A DNA stretch of 64,000 nucleotides from Lacunisphaera sp. (GTDB lineage: Bacteria; Verrucomicrobiota; Verrucomicrobiia; Opitutales; Opitutaceae), in contig JAQSCO010000057.1 in the NCBI GenBank assembly GCA_029945445.1, forward strand, positions 232,985 to 296,984, in the 5' to 3' direction. Under the pieces are notes generated by a model, which saw only the letters and a list, made by a program, of their open reading frames with translations, was not told the origin of the DNA and did no database searches. The translations under genes were made by a program, and so were the position numbers. This document shows, piece after piece, positions 15,669 to 23,360 of this stretch. Within the stretch, counting starts at the first letter, position 1; each line of letters opens with the position of its first letter.

Positions 15669-16949
15669 TTACGCCGGTTTCACCAGCGTGAGCACGCACT
15701 CGAGGTGGCGGGTCTGCGGAAAGAGATCGAACGGCTGCACGGCCGTGAGCTGGTAACCGGCGGCGAGGAAGCCCTTCAGGTCGCGCATCTGCGTCGCCGG
15801 ATCGCACGACACGTAGACCACAGCACGCGGGCTGAACGCGAAGAGCTGATGGAGAAAAAGCTCGTCGCAGCCCTTGCGCGGCGGATCGATGACGACCGCC
15901 GTGTCGCCGGGCGGGAAGGTGAGCCCGGCGAAGATCTGCGGCGCGTCGGCCGCGAGGAAGGTGGCGTTGGTGATGCCGTTGGCGGCGGCGTTCTCCGTGG
16001 CGAATTTAACCGAGGTGGTGCTCAGCTCCACGCCGGCCACGCGCGCGAAGGCCGGCGCGCAGCTCAGGGCGAACAGCCCGCTGCCGCAGTAGGCGTCGAC
16101 CAGGAACTTGGCGCCACTGCCGGCCGCCTGTTCGCGCACATAGCCGGTGAACGCGGGCAGGATGAACGGGTTGTTCTGAAAAAAGTCGCGGGCGAGGAAG
16201 TGCAGCTTGAGCGCCCCCACCTGCTCGTGGATGACGGCGTCGTAGTCGGTGATCACACCCTCTTGGGCGTGCCGCAGCAGCAGCGTGGCATCGCGCTTAT
16301 ATTCCCCAGCCGCGAGACGGACCTGCGTCCTGGCACGAACCTCGGGCAGCTTGGCGTTGATCTCCGGCGTGGCGATGGGGCAGGCCGGCACATCCACGAT
16401 TTCAAAGCGCGAGCCCTGCTTGAGGAAGCCAATGGCGGCGGGCTCACCGATCGCGCGGTCCCTACTCCAAGCCTGGAAGTGCGGCGTGATCTTCGAACGG
16501 TAATTGAACTCGCGCGGTGAGCCGATGACGGCGTTCACGGAAAATTCCACCCCAGCCATGTATTTCAGGAGCTCCTCCACCTGCTGGCGCTTCCACTTCA
16601 GCTGCTCGGCGTAGGTCAGGTGCTGGTATTGGCAGCCGCCGCAGCGGCCGAAGAGGGGGCACTGCGGGGCGATGCGGTGCGGCGAGGGGGTCAGGACGGC
16701 GAGCAGATCGGCCTCGGAGTAGTTCTTGTGGTTGCGGTAGACCCGCGCCTTCACCTGCTCGCCCGGCAGGGTGAATGGCACCATGACGACCCAGCCGCCG
16801 GACGGCGGAGAAACCTGAGGGCTGAGACCTGAAACCTGAGGAAAAGCGACCCGGCCGAGGCCCACGCCGAGGTTGGTCAGCGTGGAAATCTCCAGCTCCA
16901 GCTCGTGATGGTAGGGAAACGGTTGGTCGTTGAATTTATTTTTGGCCAC
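15669..16949 (-). CDS. TrmA/RlmD-family class I 23S rRNA/tRNA (uracil-5-)methyltransferase
   Basis: 426 residues. The N-terminal TRAM-like beta barrel is followed by the iron-sulfur cluster cysteines in CPLFGRCGGCQYQHL, then the SAM-binding domain with DAYCGSGLFAL. The catalytic region has DPPRKGC and the VYVSCDPATQMRDL motif with the nucleophilic Cys. It makes 5-methyluridine in rRNA or tRNA; whether RlmD-like or TrmA-like cannot be fixed. Residues about 36-47 (PQVSGLSPQVSPP) come from a CCTGAGG/CCTGAAAC degenerate repeat inserted in frame into the TRAM domain (16810-16845). The only available start is the GTG at 16949, inside an inverted repeat shared with the divergent neighbour. Confidence 0.85.
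   Translation of the reverse strand: MAKNKFNDQPFPYHHELELEISTLTNLGVGLGRVAFPQVSGLSPQVSPPSGGWVVMVPFTLPGEQVKARVYRNHKNYSEADLLAVLTPSPHRIAPQCPLFGRCGGCQYQHLTYAEQLKWKRQQVEELLKYMAGVEFSVNAVIGSPREFNYRSKITPHFQAWSRDRAIGEPAAIGFLKQGSRFEIVDVPACPIATPEINAKLPEVRARTQVRLAAGEYKRDATLLLRHAQEGVITDYDAVIHEQVGALKLHFLARDFFQNNPFILPAFTGYVREQAAGSGAKFLVDAYCGSGLFALSCAPAFARVAGVELSTTSVKFATENAAANGITNATFLAADAPQIFAGLTFPPGDTAVVIDPPRKGCDELFLHQLFAFSPRAVVYVSCDPATQMRDLKGFLAAGYQLTAVQPFDLFPQTRHLECVLTLVKPA
16810..16845. repeat. Degenerate CCTGAGG/CCTGAAACC repeat inserted in coding sequence
   Basis: Two near-copies, separated by GCTGAGA, of the AAACCTGAGG type occur in about 35 bases. The encoded peptide FPQVSGLSPQVS is itself repetitive and interrupts the TRAM barrel of the RNA methyltransferase. 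Confidence 0.6.
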
Positions 16950-17024
16950 GAAGAGTCACAAAAAGTCACAAAAACAAAAGGTTCCCAATCCTTTTCGTGT
17001 CTCTTAGTGACTCTTTGTGGCCAC
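16944..17024. repeat. AT-rich inverted repeat carrying the start codons of two divergent genes
   Basis: Left arm begins GGCCACGAAGAGTCAC and continues as degenerate AAGTCACAAAAAC. The right arm, reversed, begins GGCCACAAAGAGTCAC and continues AAGAGACACGAAAAG. The 16-base outer parts differ at one base. The outermost GTGGCC of each arm is the GTG start of one gene (16949 minus, 17017 plus). Confidence 0.8.
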
Positions 17025-17826
17025 ACCCCCGGAAAAAATCACCAGCCTGCAGAATCCCCGCGTGAAGACGCTCGTGAAGCTGCGCGAGCGCCGCGAGCGC
17101 GATGACGCGGGCGTGTTCTTCATCGAGGGCTACCGCGAGGTCCGCCGGGCGCTGGAGAAGGATGTCCGCCTGAAGGAACTCTATTTCTGCCCCGAGTGGT
17201 TCCTGGGCGAGAACGAGCCGGCGTTGATTGAGCAGGCAAGGCAGGCCGGCGCGCAGTTATTCGAACTGTCCAAGGACGCCTTCGCCAAGGTCGCCTACCG
17301 CGAGCGTCCCGACGGCCTGCTCGCCGTGGCCCCGCAATGGAAGCACGCGCTCACCGACCTCAAGCTGAGCCCCCACCCTTTCCTGCTGGTCGTCGAGGCC
17401 ATCGAGAAACCCGGCAACCTCGGCACCATCCTGCGCAGCGCCGACGCCGCGGGCTGCGATGGGGTGATTGTATGCGATGCGGTGACCGACATTTTCAACC
17501 CGAACGTCGTGCGCGCTTCGACCGGTGTGCTCTTCTCGGTGCCGGTGGTTGTGGCGGACAGCGCGTCGGTGCACGCGTTCCTCGTCGAGAAGGGCATCCG
17601 GGTCGTCGCGACGACGCCCGATACGCCGAACATCTACACGAAGGCCGACCTGCGCGGCGCGCTGGCGATCGTGATGGGCAGCGAGCAATACGGCCTGAGC
17701 GATTTCTGGCTCAAGGAAAGCAACCTGCTCGTGCGAATTCCCATGGCCGGCCAGGCCGACTCGCTCAACGTCGCCATGGCGACGATCATCACGCTCTTCG
17801 AGGCGGTCCGGCAGCGGAACGGTTAG
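17017..17826 (+). CDS. SpoU/TrmH-family RNA 2'-O-methyltransferase
   Basis: 269 residues. An N-terminal substrate domain opens with ITSLQNPRVKTLVKLR, as is typical of RNA 2'-O-methylases (TsnR/RlmB group). The SPOUT knot domain has VVEAIEKPGNLGTILRSADAAG, IVMGSEQYGLSDFW and RIPMAGQADSLNVAMA, the three SpoU motifs. It methylates a ribose in rRNA or tRNA. An in-frame TGA at 17008 leaves the GTG at 17017 as the only sensible start, and that GTG is inside the inverted repeat. Its stop overlaps the stop of convergent oleD by three bases. Confidence 0.88.
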   Translation: MATPPEKITSLQNPRVKTLVKLRERRERDDAGVFFIEGYREVRRALEKDVRLKELYFCPEWFLGENEPALIEQARQAGAQLFELSKDAFAKVAYRERPDGLLAVAPQWKHALTDLKLSPHPFLLVVEAIEKPGNLGTILRSADAAGCDGVIVCDAVTDIFNPNVVRASTGVLFSVPVVVADSASVHAFLVEKGIRVVATTPDTPNIYTKADLRGALAIVMGSEQYGLSDFWLKESNLLVRIPMAGQADSLNVAMATIITLFEAVRQRNG

Positions 17827-18818
17827 GCAAGGGCCGATTTTAGGTGTTCGATTAGTTCCGCCGTGCCGGTGGCCATCGTGACACGCGGCGCATAGCCGAG
17901 GTCGCGGCGCGCCGCGGAAATATCGAACCAGTGGTCGGTGGCCATTTCCTTGGCGACGAAACGCGTCATCGGCGGCTCGCCTTTCAAAGGCAGGACGCTC
18001 CACAGCGCCTCGAGCACGCCGCCGGCGGCGTAGGCGGTGTGGAGCGAGACGTGCTTGGTTATTTCCGGTGCGCCGATGCCGCGCAGCAGCTGGTTGATCC
18101 AGTCCCAGAGGACGACGGGCTCACCGTTGGTGATGAAGTAGGCCTTGCCGCCGGCCGTGTTCGCCGGCGCGGACTCGGCGAGGAGGTGGGCGTCGACGAC
18201 GTTGGTGATGTGCGTCACGTCCACTTTGTTTTGGCCGGAGCCGATGATCTTCAGGCGGCCTTCCTTCGCCAAGGCCAGCACGCGCGGGACGACGTTCTTG
18301 TCGCCGGGGCCCCACACGAGGTGTGGGCGCAGCGAAACGGTCGTGAGCGCCGGCCCGTTGGCGCCGGCCACGATTTTTTCGGCGGCGGCCTTGCTGGTCG
18401 GGTAGGCGCACGGCGCGACGGTGCAGAGCGGCGCGGACTCGTTCACGCCGGCCAGGTCCTTGCCGTTGTAGACCACGCTGGGCGAACTCGTGTAGACCAG
18501 CCGCCGCACGCCGGCCTCCCGGCAGGCGAAGACCACGTTGAACGTGCCGGTGCCGTTGATGCGGAAGAACTCAGCCGGCGGGCCCCAGACACCGACGCGG
18601 CCGGCGACATGGAACACGGTGGTCGCACCCGCACAACCCCGGCGAAGGGCGGTGATGTTCTCCAGGTCCCCCAGCATGATCTCCGCGCCGAGTTTTTCCA
18701 GGGCCGGCAGCGGCCGGCGGGCGAGGACCCGCACCTTGCGGCCGGCGGCCAGCAGGCGTTCGGCGAGCTTACCGCCGATAAAACCGCTCGCGCCGGTGAT
18801 GAAGACGGGGCCATTCAT
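17823..18818 (-). CDS. oleD: OleD-like NADP-dependent 2-alkyl-3-ketoacid reductase (3-beta-HSD-type SDR)
   Basis: A 331-residue extended SDR with GASGFIGGKLAE at the N-terminus, VFHVAGRVGVWG, VYTSSPSVVYNG and the YPTSKAAAEK catalytic YxxxK motif. In the olefin pathway OleD reduces 2-alkyl-3-keto fatty acids to 2-alkyl-3-hydroxy acids, the substrate for OleC. The ATG at 18818 overlaps the TGA of oleC in an ATGA arrangement, which implies translational coupling. The SDR type alone is generic; the call rests on the fused arrangement with oleC. Confidence 0.8.
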   Translation of the reverse strand: MNGPVFITGASGFIGGKLAERLLAAGRKVRVLARRPLPALEKLGAEIMLGDLENITALRRGCAGATTVFHVAGRVGVWGPPAEFFRINGTGTFNVVFACREAGVRRLVYTSSPSVVYNGKDLAGVNESAPLCTVAPCAYPTSKAAAEKIVAGANGPALTTVSLRPHLVWGPGDKNVVPRVLALAKEGRLKIIGSGQNKVDVTHITNVVDAHLLAESAPANTAGGKAYFITNGEPVVLWDWINQLLRGIGAPEITKHVSLHTAYAAGGVLEALWSVLPLKGEPPMTRFVAKEMATDHWFDISAARRDLGYAPRVTMATGTAELIEHLKSALA

Positions 18819-20530
18819 CGCTTCAGGTCCGATTGGGAGACCTCGCGCTTGTCCGATTCGTAGCCGTGCTCGCCGACGGTCCACGCGGCCAGGGCCAGGC
18901 GGTGGATTTTCGCGTTGTGCCGGACGTCGACGGGGAAATGCGGATGCAGGTAAGTCAGCCGGATCCGCTCCGTGTGCGCATGGGCCGCCGCGAGGACCCG
19001 CAATTCGCGCACGAGTTTCCGGCGTAGCGAGGGCGTGGCCACCGTCTCGCGCGACACGGGCTCGATCACCATGGCCGGCCGGTGGCCGTCGTGGCCGGTG
19101 CCAACCAGCGCGGACCGGGCCACGCCCGGGTGGGCGTTGAAGATGGGCTCGACTTGTTCGGTGTAGAGTGGGCCCGCGGTGGTCTCCACCCGCTCGGCCT
19201 TGCGACCGCAGAACCAGAGGCGGCCAGCGGCATCCAGATAACCTACATCGCCCATCCGATGCCAGGGAGAGGAGGCCGCATTTTCGATTTCTGATGCTCG
19301 ATTTCTGATTTTCGCCAGCGCGACGGCTTCCGGCAGCGAATCATATTCCTTGGTCACGACCGGGCCGCGGACGATGATTTCGCCGATCTCGCCGGCGGGA
19401 AGCTCGCGCACGTCGGCCAACGAAGCAATGGGCGCGTCGGTGATGGCGATGATCTTGATTTCGATTTCGCGCACCGGCCGGCCGACGCAGGTGCCGGCGC
19501 CGGCGGCGGTTTTCGCGGCGGTGTCAGAGAGGACCTCGGCGGCGCTGATGCTGGCGATGGGCAGGGACTCGGTCGCACCGTAGGGGCTGTGGGCGGTGCC
19601 GTTGGGCAGGATTTTCTGCAGGTCGGCGAAGAGCGCGGGCGGCACGGGGGCGCCGGCCATCAGCACGCGCTTCACCGACGGCAGCGTGAGATGGTTCGCG
19701 AGGCAGTGCCTGGCGATCTTCCGCCAGAGCGTGGGCGAGCCGAAGGAGCTGGTGACTTTCTCCTGCTGGATGGCGCGCACGATTTTCTCCGGGTCAACAC
19801 TCGCCGGCCGGCTCGGGTCGAGCTCGGGCACGATGGTCGTCAGGCCCAGCGCGGGATTGAACAGCGCGAAAATGGGCAGCATGGGCAGGTCGATCTCGCC
19901 GGGCGCGATGCCGTAGGTGTCGCGCACCAGCCGGACCTGGGCGTCGAACATGCCGTGCTCGTAGCACACGCCTTTCGGTGCGCCGGTGGAGCCGGAGGTG
20001 AAAAGGATGGCGGCGAGGTCGCTCGCGGCGCTCGCGACAATTTTTGATTGTTGATTCTCGATTTTCGATTGGGCGGACCCAAGTCGCGCCGTGGATGAAC
20101 CGGAGGCCCACACGCGGATTTCGATCGAGGCGAAGGCAGGGCGGAAGAGATAGCTGGCCAGCTGGGCCGGCGGGATACCCAGCAGCACACGAGGCTTCGA
20201 GCGGGCGACGCAGGCAAGGAAGCTTTTCCGTCCCATGCCGGGATCGATGATCACCGGCACGGCGCCAAGCTTGAAGAGGGCGAACGCCGCGGCGATGAGC
20301 GGCAGGCCCTGCCGGACCATCACGAGCACGCGGTCACCGGGGCGCACGCCGCGGGATTCCAGTTTCGCCACCCAGGCGTTCACCTCGGTGTCGAGTTCGG
20401 CAAACGACAGCGTCAAGTAATCGATGTCGCCGGCGCCGGTGCGGCCGCGGGGAATTTTTACCGCGGGCGTGTCCGGCTGACGCGCCGCCATCAGCGGCAG
20501 ATGGCGGGCGATGTTGGCGGATTCAGACAC
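18815..20530 (-). CDS. oleC: OleC-like beta-lactone synthetase (AMP-dependent synthetase family)
   Basis: About 571 residues from a GTG at 20530 (SESANIARHLPL), which fits the family. A start at 20602 would add 24 residues read through hairpin repeats. Adenylation motifs: ILFTSGSTGAPKG, YGATESLPIAS, MGDVGYLDAAGRLWFCGRK and HNAKIHRLAL with the late Lys. The PVIIDPGMGRKSFLACV stretch is typical of OleC, which converts a 2-alkyl-3-hydroxy acid to a beta-lactone with ATP. Two AT-rich degenerate repeats are embedded in frame, at about residues 153-165 and 405-417 (SKIENQQSKI, EIENA peptides). oleA and oleB are not in the window. Confidence 0.78.
   Translation of the reverse strand: MSESANIARHLPLMAARQPDTPAVKIPRGRTGAGDIDYLTLSFAELDTEVNAWVAKLESRGVRPGDRVLVMVRQGLPLIAAAFALFKLGAVPVIIDPGMGRKSFLACVARSKPRVLLGIPPAQLASYLFRPAFASIEIRVWASGSSTARLGSAQSKIENQQSKIVASAASDLAAILFTSGSTGAPKGVCYEHGMFDAQVRLVRDTYGIAPGEIDLPMLPIFALFNPALGLTTIVPELDPSRPASVDPEKIVRAIQQEKVTSSFGSPTLWRKIARHCLANHLTLPSVKRVLMAGAPVPPALFADLQKILPNGTAHSPYGATESLPIASISAAEVLSDTAAKTAAGAGTCVGRPVREIEIKIIAITDAPIASLADVRELPAGEIGEIIVRGPVVTKEYDSLPEAVALAKIRNRASEIENAASSPWHRMGDVGYLDAAGRLWFCGRKAERVETTAGPLYTEQVEPIFNAHPGVARSALVGTGHDGHRPAMVIEPVSRETVATPSLRRKLVRELRVLAAAHAHTERIRLTYLHPHFPVDVRHNAKIHRLALAAWTVGEHGYESDKREVSQSDLKR
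19280..19314. repeat. AATCGAAAATC-type repeat in oleC, copy 1
   Basis: A run of TTTTCGATTTCTGAT followed by CTCGATTTCTGATTTTCG, AT-rich in a GC-rich gene. On the coding strand CAGAAATCGA occurs twice. Confidence 0.65.
20037..20071. repeat. AATCGAAAATC-type repeat in oleC, copy 2
   Basis: On the coding strand it reads as degenerate tandem copies of AATCGAAAATC, then GAATCAACAATCAAAAAT. It encodes SKIENQQSKI in a loop before the adenylation P-loop. Confidence 0.7.
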
Positions 20531-20559
20531 GAGGAGGAGGGCTGGTTTATGGAGGGCTC

Positions 20560-20640
20560 GCGTCCCGGCGAGCCACGGTCCGCAGGGACGCGGACCCGCC
20601 AAGCTTCAGCTTTGCCAAGCGGGCTCGGCCTTGAGCAACT
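20560..20640. repeat. Cluster of palindromic repeats between oleC and rnd
   Basis: Two 7-bp hairpins in a row: GGCTCGC/GCGAGCC around GTCCCG, then GGTCCGC/GCGGACC around AGGGAC, followed by CCGCCAAGC...GCTTTGCCAAGCGGG. The last codons of RNase D (EPAWQS) are encoded by the repeat. Confidence 0.65.
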
Positions 20641-21745
20641 GGGCCTGCCAGGGGAGCAGGACGGTGTCGATGCTCGCCGGTTCGCGGGCGATCAGCACCA
20701 GTTGCGAGCGGGTGGCGATGAGCGTCGGGTCCAGGTTCAGCCCATGGGCGAGGCGATCGCGGTCGGCCTTGATGCGGTCCTGGCGCGCGAGTTCCTCGGG
20801 GCGCATCGGCGCGTAGTCCCGGCGGCGTTCCCGCCGCGGGAGCGTTTGGGGGTCGAGGGCGTAGCCTTGCCGCACGGCCTCGGCGAGGGACGGATATAGC
20901 CGGTCCTGGCGGCGGCCGAGGTTGACGCGCAGCAATTCCTCGGGTGGTGCGCCGTCGTCGGCGGTGCGGGCGAGGCGGAGGAGCAGCTCGTTGCCGGTGA
21001 CCTTGAAGGGCGGGGTATTGAGTTTTTCGGCCCAGCCCTCGCGCCAGTGCCAGAGGGCGTGCAGGACGGCGAGACCGCGGCCGGAGAGCTTCTCGGTGCC
21101 GCCGATGCGCCAGTCGTTCTCGTCCGACGGGGCGAAGCCGTCGCGGGCGACATCGATCTGCCAGCGACATTTCTGCTCCATCCATTCCAAGCGGCCGAGG
21201 CGCACCAGTTCGGCGCGGAGCTGATCGCGCAGACCCAGCAGGTGATGGACGTCCATCGCGGCGTAATCCAGCATGTCGCGGTCGAGCGGGCGCTGCGACC
21301 AGTTGGCCTTCTGGTGATCCTTGTCGAGTTTGACGCCGAAGTGCTGCTCGAGGAGCGCGGCGAGGCCGAAGCGCGGGATGTTCAGCAGCTGCGCGGCGAA
21401 CATGGTGTCGAACAGGTTGAGCGGCTGGAAGCGGCAGAGCTCCCACAGCAGCCGCAAATCGTAGTCGCTGCCGTGCATGATAAGCGGCTTGGCGGCGAGG
21501 CGCGGCCAGAGCTCGCCGAGCGGCAGGCCGGCCAGCAGGTCGACCAGGTAGATCTCGCCGTCGGCGAGAATCTGGAGCAGGCAGACCTGCGTCTGGTAGC
21601 GGAAGAGATTGTCGGCCTCGGTATCGAGGGCGATTTCGGTGCAGCGGTCCAGCGCCGCGAAGAGCGGCGGCAGCTGGTCCGGCTGGTTGATGAGTTGGTA
21701 ATGGGGCCCGGTGTTGTTCAAAAGAAGTGGGGTCAATTCTCCCAA
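20606..21745 (-). CDS. rnd: Ribonuclease D-like DEDDy exonuclease with HRDC region
   Basis: A 379-residue 3'-5' exoribonuclease for tRNA and other RNA 3' processing. The acidic residues are in ALDTEADNL (D-x-E), HGSDYDLRLL and the YAAMDVHHLL segment that gives the DEDDy Tyr and Asp. An HRDC-like helical region follows at about residues 210-290 (LHALWHWREGWAEK). The TTG at 21745 is the start taken; it overlaps the end of the histone-deacetylase-like gene by 13 bases, so the two are likely coupled. Its last residues come from a palindromic repeat. Confidence 0.87.
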   Translation of the reverse strand: MGELTPLLLNNTGPHYQLINQPDQLPPLFAALDRCTEIALDTEADNLFRYQTQVCLLQILADGEIYLVDLLAGLPLGELWPRLAAKPLIMHGSDYDLRLLWELCRFQPLNLFDTMFAAQLLNIPRFGLAALLEQHFGVKLDKDHQKANWSQRPLDRDMLDYAAMDVHHLLGLRDQLRAELVRLGRLEWMEQKCRWQIDVARDGFAPSDENDWRIGGTEKLSGRGLAVLHALWHWREGWAEKLNTPPFKVTGNELLLRLARTADDGAPPEELLRVNLGRRQDRLYPSLAEAVRQGYALDPQTLPRRERRRDYAPMRPEELARQDRIKADRDRLAHGLNLDPTLIATRSQLVLIAREPASIDTVLLPWQAQLLKAEPAWQS

Positions 21746-22581
21746 GCGGAGAGGAAGGCGTCAATCAGCTCCGGCAGGTCGGGGCTGTAGCCGCCCTCGA
21801 GGACGGCCGCGGCGGGGAGGCCGGCGGCGCGCAGCCAGCGGCCGAGTTCGGCGAAGTCGTCGCGCTCCAGCGTCAGGGCCGTGATCGGGTCGCGGGCGTA
21901 GGCGTCGAAACCGGCGGACACGAGCACGAGGTCGGGCTGGCCGGCCAGGACCGCCTCCCAGGAGCGGGCCAGCTCCGCCAGGTGCGTCGCGCGCGGCGTG
22001 TGCGGGGCGACAGGAAAATTTTGGCAATTGCCGGTCGAGCGCTGCCCGGTGCCCGGATAGCCCGGCGACTGGTGGACCGAGGCGAACAGCAGGTTGGGCC
22101 GGCCTTGGAGGATGTCCTCCGTGCCGTTGCCGTGGTGAGCGTCAAAATCCCACACGGCCACGCGGCGGGTGGCGGCGTGGTGCAGCGCGGTGATGGCGAT
22201 CTGGTTGAGGTAGCAGAAACCCATCGCCTGGTCGCGGGTGCAATGATGGCCCGGCGGCCGCATGAGCGCGAAGGCCTTGTGCCCCGCCAAGGCGAGTTCC
22301 GCGGCGGACAACGCGGCCCCGACGGCGCGGCGCGCATGGACTGCAATGCCCGGGAAGTGCGGCGTGTCCTCGTCGAGGTCCGGCGGCACCGCGATACGCC
22401 GGAGGAGTTCCGGGGAGTGGGCGGCCAGCAGGGCGGATTCGGGCGCCGCGCCCGGGGCCCGCCACTCCCACGACGGATGCGCGGCCTGCAGGTGTGCCGC
22501 GCTGCGCAGCACGCGGGCCGGCTGTTCGGGCCGCATGGCGGAGCCGTATTCAGCGCATTGGGAATCGTGGAGAATGATCAT
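21733..22581 (-). CDS. Histone deacetylase-family (HDAC/AcuC/AphA-like) amidohydrolase
   Basis: 282 residues from the ATG at 22581 (MIILHDSQC). Zinc-site and catalytic motifs are all present: RPPGHHCTRDQAMGFCYLNQ, WDFDAHHGNGTEDI, SAGFDAYARDPI and the closing LEGGYS. Bacterial members deacetylate polyamines (acetylpolyamine amidohydrolase) or protein lysines such as Acs (AcuC). Substrate is not decidable. It overlaps rnd. Confidence 0.9.
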   Translation of the reverse strand: MIILHDSQCAEYGSAMRPEQPARVLRSAAHLQAAHPSWEWRAPGAAPESALLAAHSPELLRRIAVPPDLDEDTPHFPGIAVHARRAVGAALSAAELALAGHKAFALMRPPGHHCTRDQAMGFCYLNQIAITALHHAATRRVAVWDFDAHHGNGTEDILQGRPNLLFASVHQSPGYPGTGQRSTGNCQNFPVAPHTPRATHLAELARSWEAVLAGQPDLVLVSAGFDAYARDPITALTLERDDFAELGRWLRAAGLPAAAVLEGGYSPDLPELIDAFLSAWEN

Positions 22582-22624
22582 TAACAAAGGTCCGCCCACG
22601 GACGACTGGGGACAAAAGGCGAAA

Positions 22625-23341
22625 CTAAACCATGCGCCTCAGCAAGGCCGGATTGTCGCTGAGGATCGCGTCCACCCCCCACCCCGCCAGCCGGCGCATC
22701 GTCGGGGCCGCATTGACGGTCCAGCACCACACGGTGCCGCCGTGCCGGTGGATCTTTTCCACGAGGGCCCGGCTGTGCACGGCCCGATAATTCAAACTCA
22801 GTCCGGCGGCGCCGAGCGCGGACCTGGTGCGCAACAGTCTTGGCAAGCCGCGACCTTCCGCGATGAGCAGGCGGGGAATCCCCGGCGCGAGTCGCTGGGC
22901 GTCGCGGACCAGTTGGGCCTCAAAGGAGGCGAGGATCACCCACTTGGCCGCCTTCGCCTTCCGGATCACGCGGACCACCGGGGCGACGTTCGCGCCGCGC
23001 TTCAGTTCGATTTGGACAACGGCCCGGCCGCGCACCAGCGCGAGCACCTCCGCCAGCCGCGGGATGGGCGCAGTGCCGTGCACGCGGAGTTTTTTCAACT
23101 CAGGCCAGGTTTTCGTAACCAGGCGTCCTGGGGTGCGGGTCAGCCGACGCAGGGTGTCGTCATGAAAGACGACCGGCACACCGTCGCGGGTGACCTGCAC
23201 GTCGAGTTCGATGCCATCCGCCTTAAGCGCGAGGGCCCGGCGAAACGCGGCGAGGGTATTCTCAGGTTTTTCCGCCGAAGCGCCGCGGTGGGCAATGACA
23301 AGCGTGGGCACGGCTCCTTTTTCCTTGGCCAGCGCCACCAC
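22625..23341 (-). CDS. Glycerophosphodiester phosphodiesterase
   Basis: A 238-residue GDPD TIM-barrel protein. IAHRGASAEKPENTLAAF and DGIELDVQVTRDGVPVVFHD contain the HR, E-x-D and H residues of the active site. No signal peptide, so it is presumably cytoplasmic and recycles glycerol-3-phosphate from deacylated phospholipids. The first Met lies 19 bases from the divergent queC start, so the two share a very short promoter region. Confidence 0.9.
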   Translation of the reverse strand: MVALAKEKGAVPTLVIAHRGASAEKPENTLAAFRRALALKADGIELDVQVTRDGVPVVFHDDTLRRLTRTPGRLVTKTWPELKKLRVHGTAPIPRLAEVLALVRGRAVVQIELKRGANVAPVVRVIRKAKAAKWVILASFEAQLVRDAQRLAPGIPRLLIAEGRGLPRLLRTRSALGAAGLSLNYRAVHSRALVEKIHRHGGTVWCWTVNAAPTMRRLAGWGVDAILSDNPALLRRMV

Positions 23342-23360
23342 GCCAATGCTAAATACAGGG

